The translations under genes were made by a program, and so were the position numbers. Shown here piece by piece: positions 13,306 to 25,075 of a stretch of 64,000 nt of DNA. The first letter of the stretch is position 1, and every line of letters starts with the position of its first letter. The stretch is taken from positions 153,291,151-153,355,150 of the forward strand of contig CP136068.1 of assembly GCA_032622095.1 (NCBI GenBank), read 5' to 3'. Below the pieces are notes generated by a model that ran no database searches, was not told the DNA's origin, and worked only from the letters and a program-made list of their open reading frames with translations. The stretch is from Siphonodentalium dalli. Its lineage: Eukaryota > Mollusca > Scaphopoda > Gadilida > Siphonodentaliidae.

Positions 13306-13648
13306 CCAATCAATTCTAATTTAGATGTTAATCTTTATCTCTACGGTTGGTATATCCCGATGGTTAATTTCTCGGTTCAGATGACAGACGTAACCAAACA
13401 CGCGTTCTAAAGACTTTATGACTTCATGGAACACATCACCACACTCATTATTTACCTGACAAAACCAACAGCAAAATTCCGGACTATTTGAAGTGTTACG
13501 CGTTACGAGAGCGAGGCTAGTCGAATTGTGAAAGAGCTCCGTCGAATTTTCTTCGAAAATTCTTTAAATTTATACTGTATTGTCTAGAATAGCGACGGGA
13601 AGCATAAAAACGTTCATAATAGCCATTTTCTAAAAATTATTCAACACG

Positions 13649-14815
13649 ATGAACAAATCGGGGGGCGAAGAGACAGAGAAAAGAAAGGCATCTCAGGAAT
13701 TGACACCGCCGGATCCGCCATTGCCGCCATCGCATTACTTGGAGAACATGATCGGTAAGAACGAATCTTCATTAACTGCCATATCAACAGTAATCGGTGA
13801 TAGTCTCTCCATTATTAATGATCACAGTGGATTTCCAACAACATTTTCTACTGATAGAATTAACACACCTCAAACATCGCAAAATGATGATTCTGATGAT
13901 AACTCAAACTTGAAGTTTGGCACTCCTGGAGTCTTCCAAGAAAACCCCCAGATATCGTTTGACGACCCAATATGTAGGAAAAGTGACCTAATGGGGATAC
14001 AGAGTCAGCTGAAAGAACTCACTAGCTACTTGGGAAACATGGGACTTATTAAAGCAGATGTCGATGATTTGAAAATAAGGGTAACATCAACTGAAAAAGA
14101 CATCTCTAACCTGGGCACAAGAGTGAATATTATTGAACAATCTGGTCCCACTGGTGCATCAGCAGGACTATCTAGTAATGTGAGCTTGGACAGAATGGAA
14201 TCAGAAAATAAAGAATTAAAAAAGAAAGTTTCTTGTTTAGAATCAACTAATGTTGAATTGAAGTCCATAGTTGGTGACTGTGTGAAGCGAATGGATCAAC
14301 TCTCAGCAGATGTGATTGACCTGAGGGGACGAAGTATGCGAGAAAATCTTATATTCACCGGTATCAAAGAAACAGAGGGAACAAAGAAAAATGATGATGA
14401 AAAAATAACTACAGAAAGTATCTTACAGGACATAATAAAGAACAAGTTGAAGATAAAGGAGAAGATACTCATCGACCGGGCTCACAGAATTGGTGAAGAT
14501 AACAACAGTGGTACACCTAGGCCCATAGTGGTCAAGTTCACTTTCTATAAACAGAAAGAACTGGTGAAAAAAAGCTCTGGAATGCTTGGCAAAGACTGTA
14601 AAATTTATATAAATGAACAATACCCAAAGGAAGTTCAAAAGTATCGAAAGGAGGTTCTGTTTCCAATGGTGAAAAGTGCCAAATCCAGAGGTGAAAGGGC
14701 AGTAATTGTTAATGATAAGGTGTATGTTAACAGTAAACTTGTAAACCCTTCCCAACCACCACCATACAAGCCTACAATAGTGAAAAGTAAGGGCCCAGTG
14801 GGGAGTAAGCCATGA
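13649..14815 (+). CDS. LINE ORF1 protein, 388 aa, L1-type RNA-binding protein
   Basis: Probable nucleic-acid chaperone that packages the element RNA. The first 110 residues are polar and Ser/Pro-rich. Residues about 125-225 have a heptad-like Leu/Ile pattern with Glu and Lys, as in the coiled coil of L1 ORF1p. From about residue 228 comes an RRM-like stretch (ENLIFTGIKE) and then DRAHRIGE, RPIVVKFTFYKQKE and INEQYPKEVQKYRKE, matching the order of the L1-type RRM and C-terminal domain. No CCHC knuckle is visible. It ends in TGA, and ORF2 begins two codons later in the same frame. Family assignment rests on motif order only. Confidence 0.8.
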   Translation: MNKSGGEETEKRKASQELTPPDPPLPPSHYLENMIGKNESSLTAISTVIGDSLSIINDHSGFPTTFSTDRINTPQTSQNDDSDDNSNLKFGTPGVFQENPQISFDDPICRKSDLMGIQSQLKELTSYLGNMGLIKADVDDLKIRVTSTEKDISNLGTRVNIIEQSGPTGASAGLSSNVSLDRMESENKELKKKVSCLESTNVELKSIVGDCVKRMDQLSADVIDLRGRSMRENLIFTGIKETEGTKKNDDEKITTESILQDIIKNKLKIKEKILIDRAHRIGEDNNSGTPRPIVVKFTFYKQKELVKKSSGMLGKDCKIYINEQYPKEVQKYRKEVLFPMVKSAKSRGERAVIVNDKVYVNSKLVNPSQPPPYKPTIVKSKGPVGSKP

Positions 14816-14821
14816 GGGTGC

Positions 14822-17800
14822 ATGGGGAGGAGTAACCTGAGTATCTTATCTCTCAATGTATGTGGTATTAACTCACGAGTCTGTGACCCCGAGTTTCATG
14901 ACTTTGTCAATAAATTTGATATACTTTGCTTTCAGGAGACTAAAACTGATAATGCTGACAAAGTCATGATACCAGGGTACCAAACTATGATGTTAAAGAA
15001 CCGTACGGACATTGCGCGCTATAGATCTGGCGGCATAGGGCTATTTGTGAAAAATGAATTAGCTGATGTGGTAGAGGTTATGGGAGATATTAGTACAGAT
15101 GAATTGGAAAATTTTGAAGACAAAAATTTGCATGATTTGGTTATCTGGTTCAAAATTGATGCCAAAAATGAGAATAATCCTTTAATCATTGGGAATGTGT
15201 ATATCCCTCCTGAGAGTAGCAGGTACTCCTCCCCAAGAAGCTTCGATAAACTTGCAGATATGGTGATTGATAAAATGAATATCAGCTATAACGTTATCTT
15301 GCTGGGCGATTTCAACGCCAGAACAGGGCACCTTTGTGAATTTGATGATGATTCAGAAATAGTACAAATGTTTGAAAATGGTGAGTTGGGTGGGTTTAAC
15401 TGTGCCCGATCATCGCAGGATTGTAAAACCAATAATCATGGGTTTAAACTGATTGATTTATGTAAATCTGCAATTATGCTGATATGTAATGGTCGAATAG
15501 GTGCTGACATGGGCATAGGTAAGACAACCAATCAAGACATAAGTGTCATTGACTATGTGATATGCTCACCTAATACATGTGAGCTAGTACTTGATTTAAA
15601 TATTGATGAACATGATTGCATACTTTCAGATACACATGGTTGTGTTTATATTAATGTAGTATGTCCTAGTCAGTGTCCTAACCAGATTCCGTTAAAAGAA
15701 TATGTCCCAGAGATGAGTGAAACAGTCATCATTAACCAATGGTCTAATGACAAGAAACTTGAATTTAATGAATCATTATCAAATATATCCATAGAACAGC
15801 TAACGAATGAGTTAACTAATTTGGAAAACAGCTGTGAGCTGAACAGTGAATGTATTTCTGAGTTATCTGATAAATTGGCCGAAACCATTTTAGGTGCGGC
15901 CGGAAATGCATTGGGAACAAAAAAGAAAAGAAATGGTGGCTATCCGAAAAATAAGGCACGAATGCCATGGTTTGATGGTGACTGTTCAAACTCGCGTAGG
16001 GCATACAGAAAAGCAAGAAAAGCATATATACGACACAAATCTAATGAAAATCATAAATCTATGTTAGAATGCAGAAGAATGTACAAAAAATCCCTGAGGA
16101 GAAGTAAATTGCTATATAATGTAAAATTCAGAACTACGGTCCGTCATTTGAAAAACAATAGCCCAAAGCAATACTGGAAAGTTATCAGAGAAATGGAAAA
16201 AAATGAAAATCAATCAATGCCCTCCATTGAGCAATTCCACTTAGAATTTTCTAACTCATCACTGCAAATTAATGACAGCCCACTACCTGAACCCCTATTA
16301 CCATGCTTTGATGATTCTATGTTAAACAAACCATTAGATATGGGTGAGCTTCAGAAAGCAGTGAAATCATTAAATAATGGGAAGGCCCCAGGTGTGGACA
16401 AAATAACTAATGAATATATTAAAGCCTCATTTTCTAAATTACAACATCTGTATCTGAGACTATTCAACATTGTATTGAAAACAGGCTTTATCCCACATAG
16501 TTGGAGTGTTGGCCTAATTAAACCAGTGTATAAGTCAGGTAACCGACAATCACCTAGCAATTATAGGCAGATAACTCTAGTTAGCTGCCTAGGTAAGTTG
16601 TTTTCAAGTATTTTAAGTTCGAGAATTCAAGGTTTCCTAGATATGAATGGTGTTCTGTCGGTTAACCAGGCAGGATTCCGAAAACAATTCTCAACTCTGG
16701 ACCATATATCTACATTGAATACAATGATTGAATTCAACCGATCAATAAGTGGTAGCCTATATTGTGCTTTCATTGACTTGTCAAAGGCATTTGACAGTGT
16801 GTGGAGAAATGGACTTTGGTTTAAACTGTTACAAGCAGGATTGAAAGGAAATATCATTACAGTAATTAGAAATATGTATAAAGATGTAAAGTCCTGCGTT
16901 TTTCTAAATAATGAATATTCAGATTTTTTCAGCTGCCCGATTGGAGTGAGGCAGGGCGCGAATTTATCACCGATTTTATTTTCTATCTACCTGAATGATT
17001 TGGAATCCTACCTGGGAAACCGCTGCATGAACCCTCTAACTTTATCAGCTCTCACCGGTAGAGCCATGTATAGATATATCAAGCTATTCTCACTACTCTA
17101 TGCAGATGACACAATTTTGATATCAGATACAGCTGAAGGGCTAGATGAAATTTTAGATGCATATAACAGCTATTGTGCTGAGTGGAAACTCTATATAAAC
17201 CATTCTAAAACTAAAATTGTAATTTTTGGAGAGGGCAAAAAGGAACAGAATACTTTTCACATTGGGAGAAGTCATATTGAAATTGTTAACAGCTACAAAT
17301 ATCTTGGTGTGGTTTTCAGTAATGATAATTTATTCCTAGAAGAGAAGAAAAGAAGGAGCTCACAGGCAAAAAAAGCAATGTTCTCACTGATAGGTAAATG
17401 TAGGAAGTATAAACTATCTTATGACACAGTCATAGATATCTATAATAAAGCTATATTGCCAATTTTGATTTATGGGTGTGAGATATGGGGATATGGACCA
17501 AATAAGATTATTGAAACGACGGAACTATGGTTTCTGAAATTTGTCCTGGGTCTGAAGAAATCTACTCCAACTGCCATGATATATGCTGAATTGGGTATCA
17601 CACCAGTGTCAATTTTAATTAAGCAACGAGTATTATCCTATTGGGCCCTCTTAATCGATGGGGAATCGTGGAAATTATCTGGAATCCTATACAGAGCTGT
17701 TCTGCATAACTGTAGAGGGAAGCGTTCATTTAAATGGGCGGGATATGTTGAAAAACTACTTGGTCAGCTTGGCCTATCCTTCCTATGGCACTCACAAAGT

Positions 17801-18274
17801 ACTTGTGGGGGTGAATGGTTCACCAACACTGTAAAGCTTAGACTACATGACATGAGATTACAAGAATGGAGGGGTACTATGGATTCGTCAAATAAATACT
17901 ATTTCTATAGGGCAGTTAAGAATGAAATATCAATGGAACCTTACCTAAAACACTTCTCAGAATCCGAAGCCATTTGTATGGCACGATTTAGGATGCGTAA
18001 CCATAGATTACCAATAGAGACAGGGGATTGGTGTAATGATGACATTGAGATTAGTAAAAGAGTGTGTAAATTTTGCAATAATGGTATCGGGGATGAGTAT
18101 CATGTGCTACTAGAATGTGACAAGCTGAAACAGCTACGAATTAAGTATATTGATGATTACTTTTACAAGAAGCCTAGTATGTATAAGCTAACTGAACTTT
18201 TCAATCAAGATATAAGCAAATTAAGATTATTGGTAAAACTCATAAAAGAAGTAAACAGGCTGAGCTACAGCTAA
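14822..18274 (+). CDS. LINE ORF2: AP-endonuclease plus reverse transcriptase, 1,150 aa
   Basis: It would nick target DNA and reverse-transcribe the element RNA. The APE endonuclease is at the N terminus: LSLNVCGIN (Asn12), CFQETK (Glu39), LLGDFNARTG, then VIDYVIC and SDTHG. The reverse transcriptase covers about residues 515-800: LNNGKAPGVDKIT (GKAPGVD at 520-526), AFIDLSKAFD (Asp652), GVRQGANLSP, and the catalytic YADD at 760-763. A C-terminal CX2CX8HX4C knuckle uses Cys1082, Cys1085, His1094 and Cys1099. All key residues are present and no stop interrupts the frame, so it may be active. ATG 14822 is the first in frame after the ORF1 stop. The clade is unresolved: APE plus L1-type ORF1 plus knuckle fits several aquatic-animal LINE groups. 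Confidence 0.88.
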   Translation: MGRSNLSILSLNVCGINSRVCDPEFHDFVNKFDILCFQETKTDNADKVMIPGYQTMMLKNRTDIARYRSGGIGLFVKNELADVVEVMGDISTDELENFEDKNLHDLVIWFKIDAKNENNPLIIGNVYIPPESSRYSSPRSFDKLADMVIDKMNISYNVILLGDFNARTGHLCEFDDDSEIVQMFENGELGGFNCARSSQDCKTNNHGFKLIDLCKSAIMLICNGRIGADMGIGKTTNQDISVIDYVICSPNTCELVLDLNIDEHDCILSDTHGCVYINVVCPSQCPNQIPLKEYVPEMSETVIINQWSNDKKLEFNESLSNISIEQLTNELTNLENSCELNSECISELSDKLAETILGAAGNALGTKKKRNGGYPKNKARMPWFDGDCSNSRRAYRKARKAYIRHKSNENHKSMLECRRMYKKSLRRSKLLYNVKFRTTVRHLKNNSPKQYWKVIREMEKNENQSMPSIEQFHLEFSNSSLQINDSPLPEPLLPCFDDSMLNKPLDMGELQKAVKSLNNGKAPGVDKITNEYIKASFSKLQHLYLRLFNIVLKTGFIPHSWSVGLIKPVYKSGNRQSPSNYRQITLVSCLGKLFSSILSSRIQGFLDMNGVLSVNQAGFRKQFSTLDHISTLNTMIEFNRSISGSLYCAFIDLSKAFDSVWRNGLWFKLLQAGLKGNIITVIRNMYKDVKSCVFLNNEYSDFFSCPIGVRQGANLSPILFSIYLNDLESYLGNRCMNPLTLSALTGRAMYRYIKLFSLLYADDTILISDTAEGLDEILDAYNSYCAEWKLYINHSKTKIVIFGEGKKEQNTFHIGRSHIEIVNSYKYLGVVFSNDNLFLEEKKRRSSQAKKAMFSLIGKCRKYKLSYDTVIDIYNKAILPILIYGCEIWGYGPNKIIETTELWFLKFVLGLKKSTPTAMIYAELGITPVSILIKQRVLSYWALLIDGESWKLSGILYRAVLHNCRGKRSFKWAGYVEKLLGQLGLSFLWHSQSTCGGEWFTNTVKLRLHDMRLQEWRGTMDSSNKYYFYRAVKNEISMEPYLKHFSESEAICMARFRMRNHRLPIETGDWCNDDIEISKRVCKFCNNGIGDEYHVLLECDKLKQLRIKYIDDYFYKKPSMYKLTELFNQDISKLRLLVKLIKEVNRLSYS

Positions 18275-21200
18275 TCTGTACAAGTTCTCTCAAACCAATC
18301 CATGGATAATACATCTTCCCAGTAGACAGTGCATGCATACAAAATATACATGCATGTGTTATATTTATACTATATTATGTATTTACTCCGGTGGACAACA
18401 TGACATTTATATGCATTGTGTAAGTATTACTTCAAACATACCTATGTACAAATACTAGTACGTCCAATGACTATTTCATATTTTATATACTACATATTGT
18501 ATACTATGTATTACCCTGATTGTACGACATGATATGTATGTGCAAGTATTACTACACAAAGTCCTATGTACAATCATGTCCAATTTCTGATTCATATTTT
18601 ATTGCATATTCTGCTGGGTTAATCTATCCATATAAAGTCGAAACCAATCAGACTATCAGAGCATCTAAGCCCAGATGTAGTTGAGATGTCCAAAAATCTA
18701 AAGAGGGATGTCCTGCGACCAATTATGAGAGAGGTGGGGGAAAATGAATTTTAATATTGGGGAAAGGGCGATTGATAAATGAAATATCTGGTAAATGGAA
18801 ATTATGAATCGAGCCGAGGATGATTCACCACCTATAACTTGGTCACAGGATAGCCCTCTCAACTACCTCTGGGTAGCCATGTCCAAATGAATAATCGTCA
18901 GAAGTTAACAATTTAACATATTGTCTTTTGCTTCTGGCGTTTCGGCCTCAATCCAGAGAGGTCAAACTAGATGACAAACTGGGAATGTCACAACCATTCC
19001 CATGCAGTGTAAGTCCACTGCAAAAATGTGTATAAAAACTGGTGGTGCGTGGCGGAAATACTGAAATTTGTCTAATTATATAAGATGGAATAAGAAATTT
19101 GACCAATTAAATTCTTATGTATGAGTGAAATACTTGTAAAAATTGAGTTACATGTATAAGAGACAGAATACAAAATTTTATAAATGTATGAGTACTATGT
19201 AGGTCATATAAATGATATATATTGAATATTAGGGTTAAAGGGTAACTTTAAATTAAAAATATTATGATTATAAGTATACCGTATATTGTTTACCCAAATC
19301 TCAAATGACTCATTGTCAAATAAGATAATTAACCAAATATGCTACTACTAAGTATTAATGTGTCAGACTAAAAGTGCAACCAACTGAGAATATGGGATAT
19401 GTAATGTATACTGGTGTTCCACAATTTTAGTTAGACCCGGTTAACTAAGTCAGCAATGGTGCATGCACATGCCTCTCAGATATTGTGTGTGTGTCGCTTT
19501 AACACATCACACGAATCCATTTTGTGCATTGTCATAGTAATTAATCTGTAAACATTAAAAATGGATCTAAAGTCCAACAGCCTCAATTCTGGGGAACTGG
19601 GGAGATTGGTGAACTGACTGGTCCTCTTATGAAAACTTATGAAATAATCTATTCTAAGTGACTATACTCGATGTGACATTAACTGAAAAAACAAATAAAA
19701 TGAATTTTAATTTAAGACAAGCAATTGAATGAATTGTCCATTTCTAATCAGTATTATTTGATTTTAATTACTATCTTAGAAAACATGAACAATTTCATCT
19801 TATGTTCAATGGTCATGGATAATACTAATCCGTCAGATCCTTTAAAGAGAACTCATATGAGGTGCAGTCGACCAACCAATCCCAAATTTAAATCTAAATG
19901 TAAAATTGAACTCATATAACAAAATTAAACTAAATAAATTCTGTCTTTGATATATTATTATAAAAAATATGTAATAATAATTAGTGATGCCGATGATAAA
20001 TATACTAGTATGAGGTTAATAAATTATGGGAGTTCATTCATCTAATGTCACTCTCAGATATGAATGTATTTAATATTATTGTAGGTATTTGGGGAGACGG
20101 TTATGTGGCCATTGTGGGGTGGGCACCTTTATGCGAGCCTCTGCAGCAAGGTTTACAGAGTTTCAAAATGTTCTGATTGTGATGTTGTGTGCTATTGGAA
20201 ATAATACATAATTTATCAGTAAGTCGGGTCGATGTACCATTATAAGCATTAGAAAGCTGGTGTAATTATTCTGAATTTTTGTCAAATGTTGCAAATCCAG
20301 GGAAAAATCGCCATAAATTTATAGCAAAAAGATATTTTACCAATCCCAATCCGTCAGTTAAATGTAAAGTATGTTTAAAGATACTTCTGATTTACGTCAC
20401 AGATAACTGCTTATATACAACTTATGCTGTGGAGATTTGCTTGGAGGTCCCCATACAGGTTTGGTCACCTGACCCCCCCCCCCCCCCCCACCCCCCTGAA
20501 ATTTCATGAATAGTAGTAATACTAATATGCATGAAATGATATTTAATTTAATCTATATGATACTCACCATGTATATATTACAACCCCTCACTTTCTCGGT
20601 CTTCTGGCCATGCCGCAATGGTGAAAATATTAATGAGACTGTAATTTCAAACACCATATCTCTAACACAGATATTGTAATGAATCGGCACTCTACGACAC
20701 GCAGTCACTGAGTCAGACGGGGTCAAATTCTGTAGTTACTTTTAAGAATTGAAGTGTATTTGACTCAAACGATAAATGACAGATTAAAGTATGTCATTGT
20801 TTCCAGTAAGCTCAGACCTAGAATTACGCGTCAAGACTCCATATATACATTCACAATTCACTCCTTAAATCTACCGAACAACTCCAGAAATAAATCACAA
20901 ATTCACGAACACACCAGTCGGTCACTGCCTTTTGGCTAACTGTGTCATCGTGTCAAGGTTACCCGCTCAGCAAGATCTGCACGTGCGCTTATATGGTCCC
21001 TGACCTAATTTGACAATGTGCCAAAAATAGCAGAAATGAAAACAGGGGCGTGAAGAGGTAGCTTAAATGCGTGTAGTTCTGTGCCGATACATTATATATA
21101 TCGTGAGCTATCGAAATCAATGCCAACAGCGACAATGCTAGTGATATTAACTAATTTTAATACCTTGTTTTATATTATCAATGAACTATTTAGGCTCATC

Positions 21201-21640
21201 TAAAGTTTATTTTAATTAAAATCAGAATATTTCGCCAGATATATGGAAAATAAGAAATGGTCAGTAAAAGTGCACCAGCTCCGCGGTGCCGCGGAGGGAT
21301 GCCTGGGTCGATCGGGCCCCGCTCCACACGGTGCATTTGTCTCGTGTGGAGCGGGGTGTGCTCCACCATGGCGCCCGGTGAAGTGGTATGGCGGGGTGGT
21401 GGAACGAGGGTGTTACCACAGTGGTTGGTAGTCGTGGGTAGATTGGAGCTGCATGCATTTTTTTGGACTTCCAAGAAATGTGTGCGGCTTTAATATGCTC
21501 AAGGCTGCCTGTTGCTGTGGGGAAACATATCACAACGCACGCGTGTAACATGTAAATTATATGTATATATGTTAACTGATGTCTAAATGTCATTAATTGA
21601 TTTACATAGACAATAAACTTGATTTGATTTGATTTTGATT
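18275..21640 (+). other. Long LINE 3' region, no gene seen
   Basis: About 3.3 kb without a convincing ORF. It holds an imperfect tandem repeat of about 125 bp (18,360-18,610), a poly-C run near 20,470, and a G+C-rich block (21,270-21,420) with two perfect hairpins. The end has AATAAAC and GATTT repeats. Another element could be nested here, but no internal target duplication was recognised. Confidence 0.5.
21317..21356. other. Perfect G+C-rich 14-bp hairpin in the LINE 3' region
   Basis: CCCCGCTCCACACG at 21317-21330 pairs perfectly with 21343-21356 across a 12-nt loop. A second hairpin, CTCCGCGG with CCGCGGAG, lies just upstream (about 21279-21296). The block is far richer in G+C than anything nearby and lies about 280 bp before the LINE end, where LINE RTs of some clades recognise RNA structure. 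Confidence 0.55.
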
Positions 21641-21892
21641 TGATTGTGAAATATTACACAATAGACTTCTCGTCTGTGGGATTGTTGTCAACCAAATAGA
21701 AACAATATAAATTACTCTTTCTAATTAAAGGCTGTTCTTCCGCCCGGCAAATAATCTGCATGCAATATCGATGTTGTTTTAAGAAGTATCAATGGGGACC
21801 AAGACCATCCCCAGCCAAAACAAATGTCAAACATCGGTAGGTGTCACTTCGAGAACGATTTTCCACTGCATGGGCGTTCGAGTGCATATTCC

Positions 21893-22358
21893 CTATTGGA
21901 ATCACTGAACTAAATGGTTTCCCATAGGCGACAGTGTTAACGTTTCCGCTAAATTCACTGAATTGAAGCCTGCAGGCCATACCAGTGATGTTCACCCAGC
22001 TAGATTGACACCAGTTGATCACGAAAATGCAAGAAAAATCATAGGTCATGTGTTTACTTTTAAAAATAAATCCCCAAGTGTACGACGGGGCTATCCCACA
22101 GCCAAATTTGATCTGGAAAAATCCAGAACTACAGCAGCTAGTTAAATAAATTTCCCGCTCACAAAAATCCATTCCCCCATTCATTCACCAGTTTAAATTA
22201 TTTAGATATTATGTACAAATCAAATAAACGCGATGTCATCCTTTAACAACCTGTCGCATGTATCAGGTGAAGGTCATTCTTCAGTTACCTTCACCTTTAG
22301 GGTTCCACGGTGTACTCGCTCCCCGACTCTAGAACACATTTAGCTCCCTGATTCCTAT
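21893..22358. mobile_element. MITE of about 465 bp, unit A copy
   Basis: Homologous to 55120-55583 but at a different place in the unit. The right terminal repeat is TGATTCCTAT and the left is a diverged GGAATCA. Confidence 0.55.
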
Positions 22359-22365
22359 AATATAG

Positions 22366-22500
22366 ATAATGAATGGCTTGAAGTTGACTATGCCAAAATA
22401 GTGGTCCGAGAGGAGGAATATTCCAAGAGCCGCAGGCGAGTGTACTATTCCTCATCGAGGACCACTATTTTGGCATAGTCAACAACAGGTCATTCATTAT
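22366..22500. repeat. Long hairpin element (135 bp)
   Basis: GTTGACTATGCCAAAATAG at left and CTATTTTGGCATAGTCAAC at right continue into GTGGTCC/GGACCAC and ATTCC arms, with CGAG motifs in the centre. Not found in unit B. Confidence 0.65.
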
Positions 22501-24180
22501 TTATTATATTATATCGAACATTGGTGCCAATTCTCATACAATTTCTGTGTCTGATTTTGTCACATTTTTATTTATCGTGAATTTTGGAAATCGGTCACAG
22601 ATTTTACAATTTACGGCAATTTTTTGACGATGGCAGGGGAGCATACATATGCTATTAGTTACATCTAACAGCATCTCTTCATGATTCATGCATTTATTTC
22701 GATAAATACATCATTAGCAAAGACATTTTGGCGAAATATTAGAAGATAACTTGCTTAACTTCGATTAAAACGGAAAAGAAAGTTAAAAATAACGTCCACC
22801 GGCATTACAAAATTAGGACTGACCGCTTGCCAACTAAAAGGACAAACTACTAAATACATTGGATAGCTTTGATCGGACATTTGTAATATTATTACAATTC
22901 ACCAATAAATCTTATGATATACCAATATTGTAACAAACAAGTGTCGTAAAATGTATAGATTCAGATTAGCCGTATCTTCAGGCGGCAACCCGATTTCGCG
23001 AAATGAGTTCGTTACTATAAATAGAAAAAGAATAGTAGGCATGAAAGAATCATACTGGGGTACTATCATAAAATAGTATAGTAGTGTGCAGCCAATCAGA
23101 TTGCGAGAAAGTCACGTGAGATATAATATTGCATCATAGCAAATATGCGAATGGTTTAGTTTAAACATATTTTATTTTAACCAAAATAATGCACGAAGTT
23201 CACAGTATATTGATGCAACATATTGATGATTGTAACAGTATTTGGCAGTAAGCATAGTGCTTTATCTTAAGAAATCTCCTACACATATACAATATTGAAT
23301 GGTAAACCGTTTCATACAGCCAAAAATAGAATGTACAATGCGATGTATATGGATTTATATAGCTCAATAAAGTTAATATTATTATTAATTATAATGTGCC
23401 TATACTATATCATATATATCATCGGTCATATTATCAATCAGGACGAGAGGCGATTGGTATATAACTTTGTCTATAGAGCCAATTTGCTAGTCGTTTGAGA
23501 TAAATGACCACCATTGATCACTGTGCATCGAGCAATATAATGCAGGTCCAAACCTGTGTTAATAGTATCCCAGTAGGTAAATTCCGAAACCACCAACAAT
23601 ACATCTCTCCTTCCAGTCAGACTGTATGTATACACCATAGTTATTGGTTACCCAACTCACTCCAAGTCCAGTGGTCCAGCTGATTTGCTATGATTCTGGT
23701 GGGTCCTGCCAATTTGCCATGGTGCTTATAGGCAAAATTTATGTTGTTAAGAAAAATTGCCGTTACATTTTCCAAAGATGTAATTTTCGTGGTGTTTGGT
23801 TAATCTGATCGAATCGATTTGTTTCGAAAATTAACATAGGTCTGGGCTTGCAGTGCTCAAAACTATTTATTTTATAAAATAATTTAAATAATGGGTTAGT
23901 TGCTTGTTGCAAACCGATCATAATATATAATGGCTGTTCCTGTTGTTATGAAAGCACCGGTGCAGATATTGTTGAAATATTTTTAAACTATATCGGTTCT
24001 TGAATGTTTCATTCAGATAATGTCTATTATTCGATTCGTTTGGATTAGCCAAACACCGTGAAATTACTTCATATATACACCTCAGTTATCCGTTACTCAA
24101 CTCACATTTCTACAGATCACTATACGTGACAATTATTTGGACAAATGGACCCATGTGGAGATGATTTTCATGGTCATAAA
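22501..24180. other. Unit A sequence without a gene
   Basis: A+T-rich. The stretch up to about 23,540 has no match in unit B; from there it aligns with 50,780 onward. Confidence 0.5.
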
Positions 24181-24559
24181 TGCTAACAGTTAGAAAGCTG
24201 TAAGTGTTTGTACGCGGTGATGTAATTAATTACCACCCACCGAAACCAGCCGACCAGACGGTTGTTATGACTAACAGACCTGACTGACAGATTCCAGACA
24301 AGAATATCCTTGTTTGGCGACATTTTTATAGAGGGCGAACAACATTTTTCGGTCCCGAAAGCAAACATGTTACATGTTTTAAAGAACAGCCACAACATGG
24401 ATTTATTTTTTAGTAAACTAGTCATTTTCGAGTTCGAGACTTAAGTTGGAAAAAAGGTCGCTGACCAAAAGGTGTGAGCTTTGAAGGAGTTAGGGTTTCA
24501 GATTCCTATACCATACAAACTGTATAGGAGGAATTGATTACACCAATATGGTACAAAGT

Positions 24560-25075
24560 GCATATTCACAAATTCGACACAATTTTTAATGGCAATATCT
24601 CCGCTAAAATGACTCCGACTGAACTCAATATAGCGGTTGCGCAGGTTTCCACCATGCTGGTCCACAATTGTGCCAAGTTTTAAACAAATTGACTGGAAAG
24701 TGCCGGAAAACAAACTCGGTCAAAAGATGCGTCCCATGATGTACGATTCTATATCGAAAAATAATAACTTCGTCAAAATAACCCCGACTCAACACAAAAT
24801 TCAGGTGCGCATGTTCCCATCCTGGTTGACATCTGTGCCAAGTTTTAAAAAAATGACGGAACACAGGCTCGGACAAATGATGCGTCCCAGGATATACTAT
24901 TCTATGTCGAAAAATGGCAATTACTCCGTCAAAATGAGTCGCCGACAGAACTAAAAAACACAGGTGCGCAGATTCAATTCTGGCTGATATATGTGCCAAG
25001 TTTAAGAAAAAATGATCAGAAAACGACAGAATACAGGCTTGGACAAAGTTCTGGACGGACGGACGGACGGACGGA
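24560..25075. repeat. Tandem repeat of about 155 bp (3 copies) ending in (GGAC)n, unit A
   Basis: Each monomer has AACTCAAAATAGC-like, TGTGCCAAGTTTTAA and GATGCGTCCCA segments. The same array is at 52440-52955 in unit B. Confidence 0.65.

Larger units (their letters stand above)
10418..13491. other. Downstream flank of gene A, no gene
   Basis: Homologous to 45,479-50,745. It holds the 3' UTR, the decayed minus-strand block near 10,905-11,150, a hairpin (11920-12052) and the module at 13063-13305. Confidence 0.6.
13492..21640 (+). mobile_element. Full-length APE-type non-LTR retrotransposon (LINE) with two intact ORFs
   Basis: The boundaries come from comparison with the empty site in unit B: ACTATTTGA joins TGTGAAATATTACAC directly near 50,742, whereas in unit A the two halves are separated by this element. 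It has a 5' leader of about 157 bp, ORF1 (13649-14815), ORF2 (14822-18274), an unusually long 3' region of about 3.3 kb, AATAAAC at 21612 and a (GATTT)n-type tail. The target-site duplication cannot be told from the tail (TTTGA). Intact ORFs and a clear empty site suggest a fairly recent insertion, after the unit duplication. Confidence 0.85.

Noticed and set aside
14026-16857. Minus-strand ORFs within the LINE
   Set aside because: Antisense shadows of ORF1 and ORF2.
21196-21593. Several overlapping ORFs on both strands in the G+C-rich block
   Set aside because: Few stops are expected in G+C-rich hairpin sequence; it lies in the LINE 3' region and no protein motif is seen.
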